This document shows positions 36,601 to 51,694 of a stretch of DNA of 64,000 nt, one piece after another; position 1 is the stretch's first letter; each line of letters begins with the position of its first letter. The DNA is taken from contig JACZZP010000013.1 in NCBI GenBank assembly GCA_015183035.1, forward strand, positions 2,232,001-2,296,000, given 5' to 3'. Source of the stretch: Meloidogyne chitwoodi (taxonomy: Eukaryota > Nematoda > Chromadorea > Rhabditida > Meloidogynidae). The translations under genes were made by a program, and so were the position numbers. A model generated the notes under the pieces. That model had not been told where the DNA came from. It saw only the letters and a program-made list of their open reading frames with translations, and made no database searches.

Positions 36601-39092
36601 AAGAAATGAACGCAAAAAAAAAAAACGCATACACACGCCAAATTTACTCGCAGTGCAAACACAAGAAAAATGTAAACAACATTGCTAAGAATAAAAAAAA
36701 ATTATAGGCAAGGTCCTCTACTAACTAACCCCCTTTCCCCTCATTTTCTCTTATTCAACTGTCCTTATTTTCTTGTACTAAAAAAAACGACGAATTACAA
36801 CTCCTTAATATTTTTATTTATTTCTACTCTTTATACTGCTGCTGCTACACTTTTAAATTTTCTACACGTTCTTGTGATAATAAAAAAAAATAATATTACC
36901 TAGATAATTATCCCTCCTCTCCCCCTTTCTTTTTACATTTTCTTAAGTGACAAAATATCTCGCGTCGTCGCAGGTAAAATAGAAAAAAAACGATAAAATT
37001 AAATTGCTTTTTAGTGATAAATTTGTTTGTCGTGCAAATAAAATAAAAACAAAATCTAAAATCTAATACAAAATTGTAAAAAAAACGAAAAAATGGAAAT
37101 GGGGCCAAAAAAAAAAAGTAAGTCCAAAGAAAGATATCTGGACCAAAAAATTCAAGAAAAAATAGAAATTAATTAAACCAAAAAAATTAGATGAATTTTT
37201 TTTATTATTATTGGTTTTTAAGTTCCCGAACCTAACTTTACAACCTTAACTTTTGCGTTGTTAAATAAATAAAAAAGAGAACAAAAAACAAGTATTATTT
37301 ATGTATTCGCATGGCCAATCTAATATATGAGAGAGGAAGTCACGGGACAAAAAAAATTTTTTTTCGTCCGCGAATTTAAATTGGCATAAAAAAGAAAGAG
37401 GGGACATATGTGAAAAGGAACAGGAAAAAAAAAGAGTTGGTTATAATTCGTGTGTGTAAAAAGAGAAGACGGATGGGAGTATTTGCGCCAAGCAAGGAAT
37501 AAATTTCAAGTCACATTAAAATGAGTAAAGCTAAAGACAAAAAATAATAGTAGTAGAGAGCAAATACTGAAAAATAAAAATGTGAGACTTTAATAGATGA
37601 ATTAATTCTATATTTCGAAAAATATGGATGGATAATTCGAGAAAAAATAATCAAAATTATTCCAGGATGCTTAAAGAAAAAGAAATGTCACCTATTTCAA
37701 GATTACAGCAAAATCGCCTTTTTTCAAAATCAAAAATTTAAAATTAAAGATCCCTTCAAACTGGGTGTATACAAAAAAAAATAAAAGTAGAAATTCTCAT
37801 TATTTTTTAGTCACCTAATATTATTATAAATGACGCCTGCTGCTGCTGTATAATCATTCTCGCGTTTATTTAATATCAAATTATTTATTTTTAATTTTTT
37901 TCTGGCTTTACTAAAAGCTAATATTTTTAATAAAATAAAAGAGAATTTTGCAAGAATAATGAGGGTGTTGTTATTTTTATATTTCTATTTTATTTTGTTT
38001 TATCCACTCACGTAAACAAAAAGATGCTTAAAAATGCAGAAAATTCTTCTTTTTTCTCTTTTCAACGTTTATTTCACTGGACAAATGTGTACACATAAAC
38101 AACAAATCCCCGTTGGAAAAAATTGAATATTATAATTTACAAAAGCTGGTTTGTGAAGAATTTTTTTTAAAAGGATGCGAGTTTTTCCATTACAATAATT
38201 TAATATAATAATATTAGATTGCTGACGAATAAAAATTTTGGTCGAAAGAGAAAAGAGTGAAGGTTGTAGAATGGGAAAACAGCATTTTAATTTATTTCCC
38301 ACACTAAAAATGGATTATACAATATTTTAGTGTTTTTACAATTAAACAGCAATGGCAAAAAAAAAAGAGAATTTTTAATGGCTGCGAGAAAATATATTTT
38401 AAATAAAATGGAAAAAAACTTTCCAAAAATGATTTTTAAATAACAAAAAATACAACTCGACAATGGATGAGCTGAATTGAAATTTAGAAAAAATTTAATA
38501 GTTAAAAAATGATACAACAAAAGGGACAAATTTTTAGTGTTAATAATTTTAAATGACAAATATTTATTTAAAACAAAAATTTGGAAAGTTTTTAGGGATG
38601 TGAAGAGAAAAATGAGAAGAAAAAGAGCTAAATTTAGAAATGGCCAAATCAACAGCAAAAAGAGTTTTGACGGTAGAAATTTAATACCGATAAAAAAAGA
38701 TTTTTGTAAACATATAATGATAGTGGGAAAAATAATCGGTGATCCGATTTGATCAAATTTGACGCTTTAACTTTGTTCAAAAGTCCAGAAGAATGAAAAT
38801 TAATGTATCAAGATTTAATGATGAAAATATTCCAAAGGCGGAAAGATAAAAAATATGAAAAAATAGAAAAATACATGAGGTGTATAAAAGTTTTTAATGT
38901 ATGAAAGGAAGCTTAAAAGGACCCCCTCCCACCCGTTTTAATTATATAAACCTGAACTTAAACATGCAAGCGTTCCTCTCTCTACATCTATTTAATCTCA
39001 GCGCAAAACGCTTTTCACATCAAATCTTGCAAGATTAGTGCTGCAGTTAATGTCGATAATTTCAATAATAAGAATTATTTTTTAATTAAATT

Positions 39093-39232
39093 AGGCAGTT
39101 TTCATATTGAGCGCAAACTCGAGATGTTAAGCATCTTAGCTAATTTTGTTTTTACTGTTTCAATTTTTTAAATTATTATTTAAATGGAATTTTTATTACT
39201 TTCTTAAATTTACGCTCAAATATGAATTGCCT
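39093..39232. mobile_element. 140-bp inverted-repeat (MITE-like) element
   Basis: AGGCAGTTTTCATATTGAGCG at the left end is matched by the inverted complement AGGCAATTCATATTTGAGCG at the right, roughly 20 bp termini with a few mismatches around a short AT-rich core. No coding capacity. Probably a miniature element. Confidence 0.45.
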
Positions 39233-39892
39233 TGCTAAAACGTATTAATAAAATAGTTATGTGATTTATGAAAACTAAAAAAATTAGATGGTCGAAATCA
39301 AAAAAGCTGAATAAAAGAAAAGTTAGAGTGTACTCTGACCATGTACTTTTCTCACCCACCCAACGGAATGAAATATAGGTCAGCCAAAAATCTTTTTCGA
39401 AAAGCTATTGACATATGAACAAGTAAAACATGTACTATGGTCAGAATTCCAGAACATTCAAGAACGGACTTTACATCGTTGAAAATAGAACTAAATACAT
39501 AATTAAAATATAAAAAAAAAGTTGCGGTTTTAAACGCATTAGCAAAATTTAATTTAGAAAATATTCAATTTATTGACAACAATATGTAAAATTTAGTAAA
39601 TAAAGCAAATAAAATTCATCACAAAAATTTTCAAACAACAAAACATCCTTTCCAATAAACACATAAATAAGTCCACCCATATACATCGAATTACACTATA
39701 CATCGAAAATAAAAATCAACACTAAAAAATTCAAAAAGAATCAAACTAGAATTGCCAGCTAAAGTAGATAGAAAATAATTCTTGTCTGGGAAAAAAAGTA
39801 AACTTAAAAGAAACTATCGACAGAAGTTAGAGTTGCTAACAATTTAAATTTAGTGATTCGATGTAACCCATATAAATTTAAAAATAAATAAA

Positions 39893-41207
39893 TCAAAAAT
39901 TAAAGTTAAAGCCAAAGGTCTCCTCATTCTGTACATCCTTGTTTGTTGACTCATGAATTGGAGAATTAAAATTAAATCCAAAAGAAAAATTATTTGGTAC
40001 AACCTCTACACGAACAGCATCATCATCACCTTCATCATGAGCACCAGTAAAGACATCAACCTCTTCAAACTGCATTAAAAGATCATTTTGTTCATCTTTA
40101 TTTTCAACCTGGAAATGCAAAATATTTGTTGAGGAATTAAAAAGATTGTATAATAAAGTATACCTAATAAGAAAAACTTACCCTATCTGGTGTAGCCTTT
40201 TTATGAGTAGTTTCCGACAAAGCCTCCACATCGTGAATTTCTGCGACATTGTGTTCTGAGATATCTTCAATAATTTGACAATTCATAGCATCATCGTGTA
40301 CTCTCTCCACGCCCAAAGATAGCGAATGTTGACTTAAATCCTGTTCCATTCTTTTTGTTTTTTCCAGAAGCTGTATAAAAAATTTGGTTCATGTATTATC
40401 AAAATTTTTAAAATACCGATTCCTGAATTTTCAACTCATTTTTCATCGTAATATCCATCTGTTTTGTCTTATGTAAATAATTGCCCAAAGTTAAACAAAA
40501 CTTATTGAAAGGAATTTTCTTGTGTTGTACCAACAGTTTTTCACGCTCAGAAATGACATCCCTCATGAAAACAATTTCTTCCTTAATACGAGCCAGATCA
40601 CTTTCCTGTTGTTTTAATTCGCCCAACATCATCTTCTTTTCAGGAAGCCACGGTGCACCAGACTTTTGACTACAAAATTCTTCTTTGATATTCTCAAATT
40701 CGGCAACCTCAGAGATTAAACCCTCCTAAAATTTAAGTCAAAACATAAATCAAAAAATAACCAAATCATTATTTTTAACAAGTTTCTGAAAGTCGTTTAA
40801 AACAGCCCGCTTCCGCTTCATATTTGCCCCAACACTTAAATTTATAAATTAAAAATTTATATTCCTATAATATAACCTTTGTTCGTAACGCGAAGAGTAA
40901 TAACGAGCTTTTTCCAATGCATTGATTTGCTTCTTATGACCCTCAATTTTATCTTGCTCCTCCTTTCTTAAACTACGGAGATGTTCTAATTTCTCGTTCA
41001 TTTCTTAAGTTAAAACTTTTATTAGAAAAAATATTCATTTACTTTGTTCAACCATCCTAGCAGCAGAAATTTTTACTCGTAGTACCTCCTCAGTTTCAAC
41101 TAAATGACAATAGAAATATAATTAAAAGATCTTAGTAATCTAGACAAAATACCTAACGTTTGAATCTCCTTGACAAGCTCATCAGTTTGACTTTGATCTG
41201 TAATCAT
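39893..41207 (-). CDS. Coiled-coil protein with twin FGFNFN C-terminal motifs, unknown
   Basis: Exons 41207-41153, 41099-41043, 41003-40877, 40834-40762, 40725-40417, 40370-40182, 40108-39893 join in phase to 341 aa. Residues about 1-210 are strongly helical with heptad-like Leu/Glu/Lys spacing (LEHLRSLRKEEQDKIEGHKK, LKQQESDLARIKEEI), interrupted by GAPWLPEKK. The C-terminal third is acidic (EGDDDAVRVEVV) and ends with two copies of FGFNFN: NNFSFGFNFNSPI and EETFGFNFNF at the very end. No family recognised; a cytoskeletal, centrosomal or trafficking adaptor is possible but unsupported. Confidence 0.7.
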
Positions 41208-41875
41208 CTCTCAACACGAAAATATATAAATTTATTTTGAACTAAATGATTTTATTTTATAATTAATACAACACATTAAAACAGAAATAAAGAAAATGAA
41301 AACCGGAGATTTGTACAAGTTTAAATAGAAAATATTTATGTCAAATTACAAAACGCCAAACTTTCTTAAAGCCAAATTTTAAAATCTTTGGACATAATAT
41401 TTTTTGGTGTACATCCCGATTAATCGCGGGCCATCTGGTCGCGAGGAAGTAAATATTAATTTGAAATATTCCAAATTACGACAAATAAATCAAATATTCT
41501 AGCAAGCGAAAAATTTTTTATTCAACGATTAGTTTTCAAAATAATATACTATAATCGAAAAATTATTGAGAGCGTTAGTGTAATATTTATATATATTACA
41601 CTTAAAAAACGATTGTATTGAAATAAAAATTGTACTGATGCCATTAATATAAAATATTGTTAACACACAATAAAAATTATAAGCAAAATTCAGGTCGACT
41701 AGTATTAATTCGTTCGTTTGTGCAATGAAAAAATAGGGAATTGTTAATATATTAGTATTCGTTTTTGGGACAGAAAGAAAAAAGATAATTGCGTCTTATT
41801 AGTTAATGAGGAGATTGCAAATCTGCATAAATATATATGTCTATAATACAAAAGCACCATTTTAATTATTATTTC

Positions 41876-44800
41876 TTAATCATTTTGGAGAAATTCAAGT
41901 TTATCATTGGGCACTATACCATTCCTGAGGGTCAATTTTCCATCTGTTAACTCGGAGCTGAGACGAACACATCGTGAATATGCGCCACGAACTGAAATAA
42001 CGCCAATTTGCTCGCCTTTATGTGCATCCAAGACCGTTCCATTTTTTACAGCCTTTGTTTCCTCAGCGACGGATTCGCAAACATTGCAAACACGCAGTGG
42101 TGTTGATCGCCTTGAACTACTCCGTGAATGATAAACGCGTAAATAGTAAGATGAAGCGTTTGATTTACCTCGAGAACTTTAAATGAAAAATACAAATAAA
42201 AAGAAACTGTATACCTAAGCACAGGAATTTTCGATCGTTGATTTTTATGTTCATTTGTAAAATTCGTCTCTTTACAAACATCCGTATTTGAGAGCAGCTT
42301 TACTAGATTTTCTAAATTTTTTTGTTTCAATAAACATCTAATAGAAAAAGTTAATTGTAAGCTATCCCAGCTCAATCATATTATGGGGGTCTTTAAGTTA
42401 GAATAAGATAAATAATTCATATCAATATTTAAATTTCTTATAAACCTTTTGATGATTTTGTGGTGTTAACATCCTTAATCAGTACATCATCTTTATTTGA
42501 ATGCAATATTATCTTTGAGGGTAGTGACGAACTTTTTGGAACACGAGAATCGCTTGGCAATTTTGCTGCAACACCATTATTGCCTTCACAAACGCCCAAA
42601 GATGAAGTGCTTACCAAAGGACGTCGTTTTTTAAATTTTGTAGTTGGTAATGATCCTCTTCCATTGCAGCGATTGAGTACAGACAACAATTCTAAACAAT
42701 CGATAAAGCGAGCAAAAAGACTTCTATAAGAAGTATGAGCTCCCAGAAGAAAAGAAGATTCCAAATAAAACTTGCGCAATTGGTGTTCCTTTAGAACAAT
42801 GTAGGAAAACCTGTAGAAATAAAATGTTTAATTTAAAATTAGTAAAAGTTAAGTGAAATTTTTTTAGTAAGAAGGAAAAATTCTTAAAATTAGATAAAAA
42901 GTAATTCCCCATAATTACAATTTAAAGAATATACCAGCAATCAACAGAGTGAAGTGAAATTAATCCTTGAAAGAAATGGCTGATGAGAGAATTTTTCGGC
43001 TTCTCTGATAACTCAAGCTCCTCACAAAGTTGAAAAATTGATGCAGTGACAGGTCCTAAATTAAGGTAAGAATTTGGGACAAATAAAAAGTCAAACCTTT
43101 TCCTGTCAATTGCCTAACAACATCCCATGGTTGAAGTTTTGAATTTAATCCATCCAATAACAAAGACTCCAAAGCTGCCAACAATACCTATATTTTTTTC
43201 AAAGTTTTCCATTTATATAAAAATGAATACATACCACTGAAGTTGGTGCTCCTCTAACTTGTTCTCCAACACCAGAAACAACATGCTCAACAATTCCTCT
43301 TTTCTGTTCATAAATCGGTAAGCCGATAAGTGTCAATTCTTGTTGATGAAGACGCTTAAGCGTGAAATTTTCATATGAAGTTGAGGTACTTCCAAATGGA
43401 TAAGAGGAAGAAAGCCAATCATCGGAAGCAGTCGATAAACATGTATTACTTCTCAAACGATGTCGTTGATGATTAAAAGTTGCTATTGAACTTTTGACAT
43501 AAGCTTCATTATCGCAGCAGCAAGTAGATGAGGGAATATGAGAAGTTAGAATTTGTTTTTTATTAACAAATTTTTGCCATTTATTTCCACAAAGCTTTTT
43601 TCCAAAACAGTAGCAACGTCTTCGTTCAATATTGTTATCATTTTCAGCCAAAAGAAAACTATTTGATTTGAAAAAAGAACAAGCATCAACAACATGCCTG
43701 AAATTTTTTTTAATAAATGACAATTTTATTTTTCGATAGAATAAACATTCCTTTAATGTCAATTTTAAGGTATGAATTATAGAAAATAAAGTAAAAATTG
43801 ACCTTGGCAAAAGAACTGAAAGTGAGTACCAGTCTTCTATGTGTGAAGGTCCTTTAAATGAACAATTAATCAATCATTAAAAAAGTATAACAAACCTTCA
43901 GAATGAGAAGAGCCTAGACCAGAATCGGGCACTGCATCTTCAGCGACTTCATCTTTACCATCAAAAAGCAATTTTTCAGCTGGATAGTATTCTAAAACAG
44001 CTCCTAGATTTCCTCCTTTTGTTTGTTTCAAAAGATCATCAAAAGAGGTAGTAGCTGCAACCGTTGAAGAATTTGTACAAATTGAAGGAACCTAAATGTA
44101 AGAGAAATTGGCATTTAAAGTTTTTCCATCAAAATCATTGTTTCAATTGTTAGAAGTAATGTGGTTAATAGTTGAACGTGTAAAAATAAAGGACAAACCT
44201 TATATGACAATGCAATGAATTGTAAATCTGGTGCAGTTTTGCTTGGTGAAAGATCTGCAAACGTCCTTGTTTTATCTTTTTTGTTGTCAGTAGACGAAGT
44301 CATTGCTAATGAAGCAGTTTGACGGGAAGTAAATTCTGTTGCTTCATTAGATTGGTGTTTCTTCTTTTTTAAGTCTAAACATTCGTTTGTAACAAGTCCA
44401 AAGTTTTGATTTAGATTCCGAAGTCCTACATGCGTTAGAGTACTAGTTGGAGTAAATCCGATCTCTGAAAATGTTATTGATTAATTTAATCAATAAAAAA
44501 TATTCGATTGTTTTTTTAGTCGCCCTCTATACAAATTTTTTTGATTTTGGAGCGACGACCCTTTCGAATGAACTAAATATTTAGTAACTGAGTTTTTATC
44601 TAATTTCGATATTAACGGTTACTACATCCTACATTGTATCATATATTCGAGAAAGATAAATAAATTTTAAAAATAACCATTATGGTTCATGTCGATATAA
44701 CGTCCATTCCCAAGGTAATATTCTGAATACTTGCTGCTTGCATCATCTTCTTCAACATCAACGACATTGAGCTTTAGATTCAGAACTTTTGAACTTTGAA

Positions 44801-45726
44801 CATCAACAAAAGCAGGCGAAGATTCTCCTTTAGCAAAAAAAGGTTCTTTGAATTTTTCATGGCCTTTCCTTCTATTAACGTTCAAAACTGGTAAACTAAA
44901 TTAAAAGGAAAAGCTTAATTCATATTTTTATATAATAACCTAGTAACATTGTCAGTATCAAAAACCGGCTGGCGAAAAATCTGTTCAGTGGATTCTGATG
45001 CTGTTGCCGCGTTAAAACCACACCCGATACGACCCCATGTAATTGTAGATGGTTTTTTTCTGCCAACATTTTGGTGAATTTGAGACAAGCTAGTGCTGCC
45101 GCTGTTATTATTGAATATCTCATCCAGAAGTTTATCCCTCAATTTTTCATTGATAATCCTCTTTTTGCCATCATTTCTTGCTAAATCATTATCATCAGCT
45201 AAATTCAATTGCTCTAGTAATTTCAAACTAGGATGGTTCTCGTGATTATATGCTGCTAATAAACTGCTTCCATCACTAACCTTTAGTACTTCTTTTCCAC
45301 GCAAAAATCTATGGGCTTTACGTGTTTGTAGTGCAGTAGGACTTGCACTAGCGTTGGTCATGAAGCTCGCACCAATTCCACTTGAAAAATTTAACTCATT
45401 ATAACAAAATTAGTCTAAATAAATTAAAACCTAGTTGTCCATTGACCGCTGTCGTCTTCAAAAGTCAACTTGTAATCATTTTGTTTATTATTTTCACAAC
45501 GAATCCTAATCATTTCAACATCCAAAGAATCAGTAGAGACAAGCCTAGGATCGGCATCCGTTATGCTAGCATTAAATAATGTACTCATATTGCCTGCATC
45601 TTCTATCATTGATGTTCCAAAGTCTAAATTTGCAACACGCTCATCAATATTCGGTGGCCAATAAGTGATGTTGTCATTACTTTTCGCAGCTGTTGGTAAT
45701 AATTTTAGGTCGTAGAGATCAATCAT
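41876..45726 (-). CDS. RUN-domain protein, RUSC/UNC-14-like
   Basis: RUSC/UNC-14 proteins are RUN-domain adaptors for vesicle and axonal transport. Exons 45726-45431, 45380-44940, 44895-44678, 44464-44199, 44091-43896, 43851-43803, 43697-43235, 43187-43097, 43055-42935, 42810-42446, 42311-42215, 42176-41876 give about 967 aa. A long disordered N-terminus leads to the RUN region (about 473-790): HIEDWYSLSVLLP, then VLLAALESLLLDGLNS, WDVVRQLTGKGP, LISHFFQGLISLHSVDCW and YRSLFARFIDCLELL. The last 60 residues look like a degenerate SH3 (LDAHKGEQIGVI, GIVPNDKLEF). At the 42445/42311 junction only the later acceptor keeps frame, although skipped sequence also encodes a protein-like stretch. The frame is open upstream of the ATG to an acceptor at 45751, so a further 5' exon is possible. 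Confidence 0.75.
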
Positions 45727-45759
45727 TAAATGATTTTTAATGCGCGAGAAATCTTCTAT

Positions 45760-46560
45760 AACAAAAATAATAAATATTTAAGTATTTAAAAGAAAATCTA
45801 GTAAACAAATCATTATTTAGAATTTAAATGAGGCGGATAAAATTCCTTTTATTTTTTTACTGCTGGATGTATGTAACAATGTTTTAAAAAGGCGGTTGGT
45901 TACAATGAGCATGTGTTATGAGGAGGATTATGTTAGAGTTATGGATTGTTCTCTATTTAGTAAATTCAACTAAAAGCAGACTGCAAATGAGGAGAATGGA
46001 CTGGTGACCTCTTTCAAACGTCTTCTTAATCCTTATGGATAAACGAAAATGGCAGCTTGAATGAGTAAGCAAATGTCCGAGCAAAGTGTAGAGAATATGG
46101 ATTTTGAAAAAAGCAGTATAAGAACTTATGCAACTCACTACTGTCTTAAAGAAAATAGAGAAAATGAAAGAATGGTAGATGCTTAAACAAAATTGAATTC
46201 TTTCTACCAGTAAAACTATAGATATTAAAAAATTGAGTGACATACATACCTAGTTGGTTAAAACGCGTTTAGAGAAAATAAAACTAATGCGTGCGTCGCT
46301 CGATAAATTGAGAAGAAAATGGAAAATTGTGAGGGGCCGTCCATAGATATATAAATTTAAAACATTACCAATACATACAAGGATTTTTTGGCTAAATTGA
46401 TGTGAAAGAAATTTAAGATTATCAATTTAATTAAAAATCCTAATTTTTAAACAAATTAAAGAAAATAGTTATAACATTAAAGCTAAAGAATAGAATATTA
46501 AAAATAAGATGGAAATGTTACATGAAAATAAGTGTTAAAATAAATAGTGAATATGAGAAC
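45760..46560. other. Intergenic upstream of the RUN-domain gene
   Basis: No convincing exon. Probably holds the promoter of the RUN-domain gene and the 3' UTR of the acetylcholinesterase gene. Confidence 0.4.
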
Positions 46561-46565
46561 TAATA

Positions 46566-49819
<3,254 letters not shown>

Positions 49820-49849
49820 TTTGTAGAAATTCTAAATAACAATAAAAAT

Positions 49850-51690
49850 TAATTAAATGACAACACTAAAATTTTATTCTTAATAAAAATAGCTCTTTTT
49901 TGTTAACATTAGCAATGCAGGCGATAGTGCTATAATAATTGATGGCATTCGTGGAAAATATGTACGTAGTGAGAGTTCGATAGAGACCATTGACATGAGG
50001 TAAAAACAGAATTTATGTAACTTTGAGAAAGAGATTGAGTGAATTATCTCTAATTGGACGTAAAAATTCAATGCGCTGCGCGGAAAATAGAAATGACAGA
50101 ATTTAGAAAAATACAATTTTATTTTTCCATGCCATTCGGTTGAACATAGTATAATTAAAATTCAGCCGTAAAATAGAGTAATTATAATTTTTAAAATTTA
50201 TTAAAAAAATATACATATGTAGATAAGAACTCAATTCTTCTATGAAAAAGTAATGGAATTGATAAATAGTAAAAATAGAATGTTTTTAAGTATACGCATT
50301 TTATTATTTTAATAGGAAAAATTCATTCACTAGCGGAAGTAGAGACTAAGATTTAAGGAATTAAAAATGGTATGTAAAGGATTATAGAGAAATAGAAAAA
50401 TTGTTAAATCAAGTATAGTGAAACAAATTTAGTTTATTTCTTTTGGAATATAAAAATAAAATTATCATCCTCATCCATAGAACCAAAATTTAAATGGAGT
50501 AAATGTGAGGGTTTAAAAACGTCATTAAATACTATGTAATAGAAAGCGAGGATTTGATGAAGAAAATTTAAAATAAGGTTAAGCTTAATGAAACCTTTAT
50601 GATAGTGTAAAATAAAATATTTATTAAGCAAAGTTACTAAATATGTTCCAAGTATTCCAGCATAGAACATTGTTTGTTTCAAGGTCTAGTCCAACCACTT
50701 TGACGTAAGTACGCCGAGAAAAGAATGAAAAATTCATTTCTTATTTTTGGGAGTGAGAATTGGAAGAAAAAGAAAGGGTTATGTTTTTGTTTAAGTAGTA
50801 TGGAAAAATTAGAATTTAACGTAAAAATAGCCATGAGCTTTCATTTAAAATTATATATATATAATGTTATTTTCAATTGAAATGACAACTCTTTAGTCAA
50901 TAAAAACGACTGAAATATGAAAAATGAAGACAAATGTCTAATGTTCTTTTGCTTTAATAAAAATGAGAAATGGATGTCGATTAAAACAAAAACTGCACAT
51001 CGAAAACAAAATTAATTTAAACATTAGATTGAATTAAAATTCATCTATTTAATTTCTCCTAAAAGCCAAGAAAAAAGCACGGACATTTATGGGAAAGAGG
51101 CATTAAATCCGCCAAGGAAAATAAAGCTCTAATTTCAATTTGTGCAAAACAAATCTATTTTCTCAGTTCAAATGAGAAACAGTGTAGCTGTCCCTAGAGC
51201 ATAAAATAGATTTCAAGAACACCTAAATTAAATTCGGAAAATTTTTCCTTCACAAGAATCAATCTCTTTTTTTTTTCAAAAAAATCATTTTTTAATTTAA
51301 AAATTAAAAAACCATTGCTGTGAAGTAAAAAATTGCATATAAATTTCACACAAAATTGCTTGCGGAATTACTAACATTTATATTTGCCAACTACACTTCA
51401 AATCCTTGCAATTGTTTAGAATCATTGCCGAGTTGTGTAGGAATATGACGAAATATAAAAGGATGAAACTTAAAATTTTCTCCAGAAGCGATGACTAATA
51501 ATAGATAAAAAACAGAAAAGTTGATACGGAAAAAAGAGAACGAAGAAAAGGTAATATGAGATGCAAAATAATTTTACGTAACTCAAAAAACAAGTAAGAC
51601 CTACTCCCCATTAAGTCAAAGCAAACCTCTATATCACCGTTTATTCCTTTTAGACTAGGAAAATCATCAAAATTTAAAGGATTTATTCGT
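49850..51690. other. Intergenic, no gene seen
   Basis: AT-rich with chance Phe/Leu-rich frames on the minus strand. Includes the putative promoter of the acetylcholinesterase gene. Confidence 0.4.
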
Positions 51691-51694
51691 CTGA

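Larger units (their letters stand above)
30530..39880. other. 9.4-kb gene desert rich in A/T homopolymers
   Basis: No exon with protein-like composition was found on either strand. From about 31.9 to 38.7 kb the plus strand is dense in A runs of 6-12 and shorter T runs, so chance frames are Phe/Leu/Lys-rich. Noted inside: a 27-bp palindromic tandem repeat (31686-31739), a CT microsatellite (33558-33612) and an inverted-repeat element near 39.1-39.2 kb. It could hold regulatory DNA, long UTRs or decayed transposons. Confidence 0.6.

Noticed and set aside
30530..39880. CRISPR-like or large satellite array in the desert
   Set aside because: No regularly spaced repeats; only simple homopolymer and short tandem structure.
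50434..50682. 82-residue minus-strand frame with hydrophobic stretches
   Set aside because: No splice context, no homology by eye, composition expected of AT-rich DNA.
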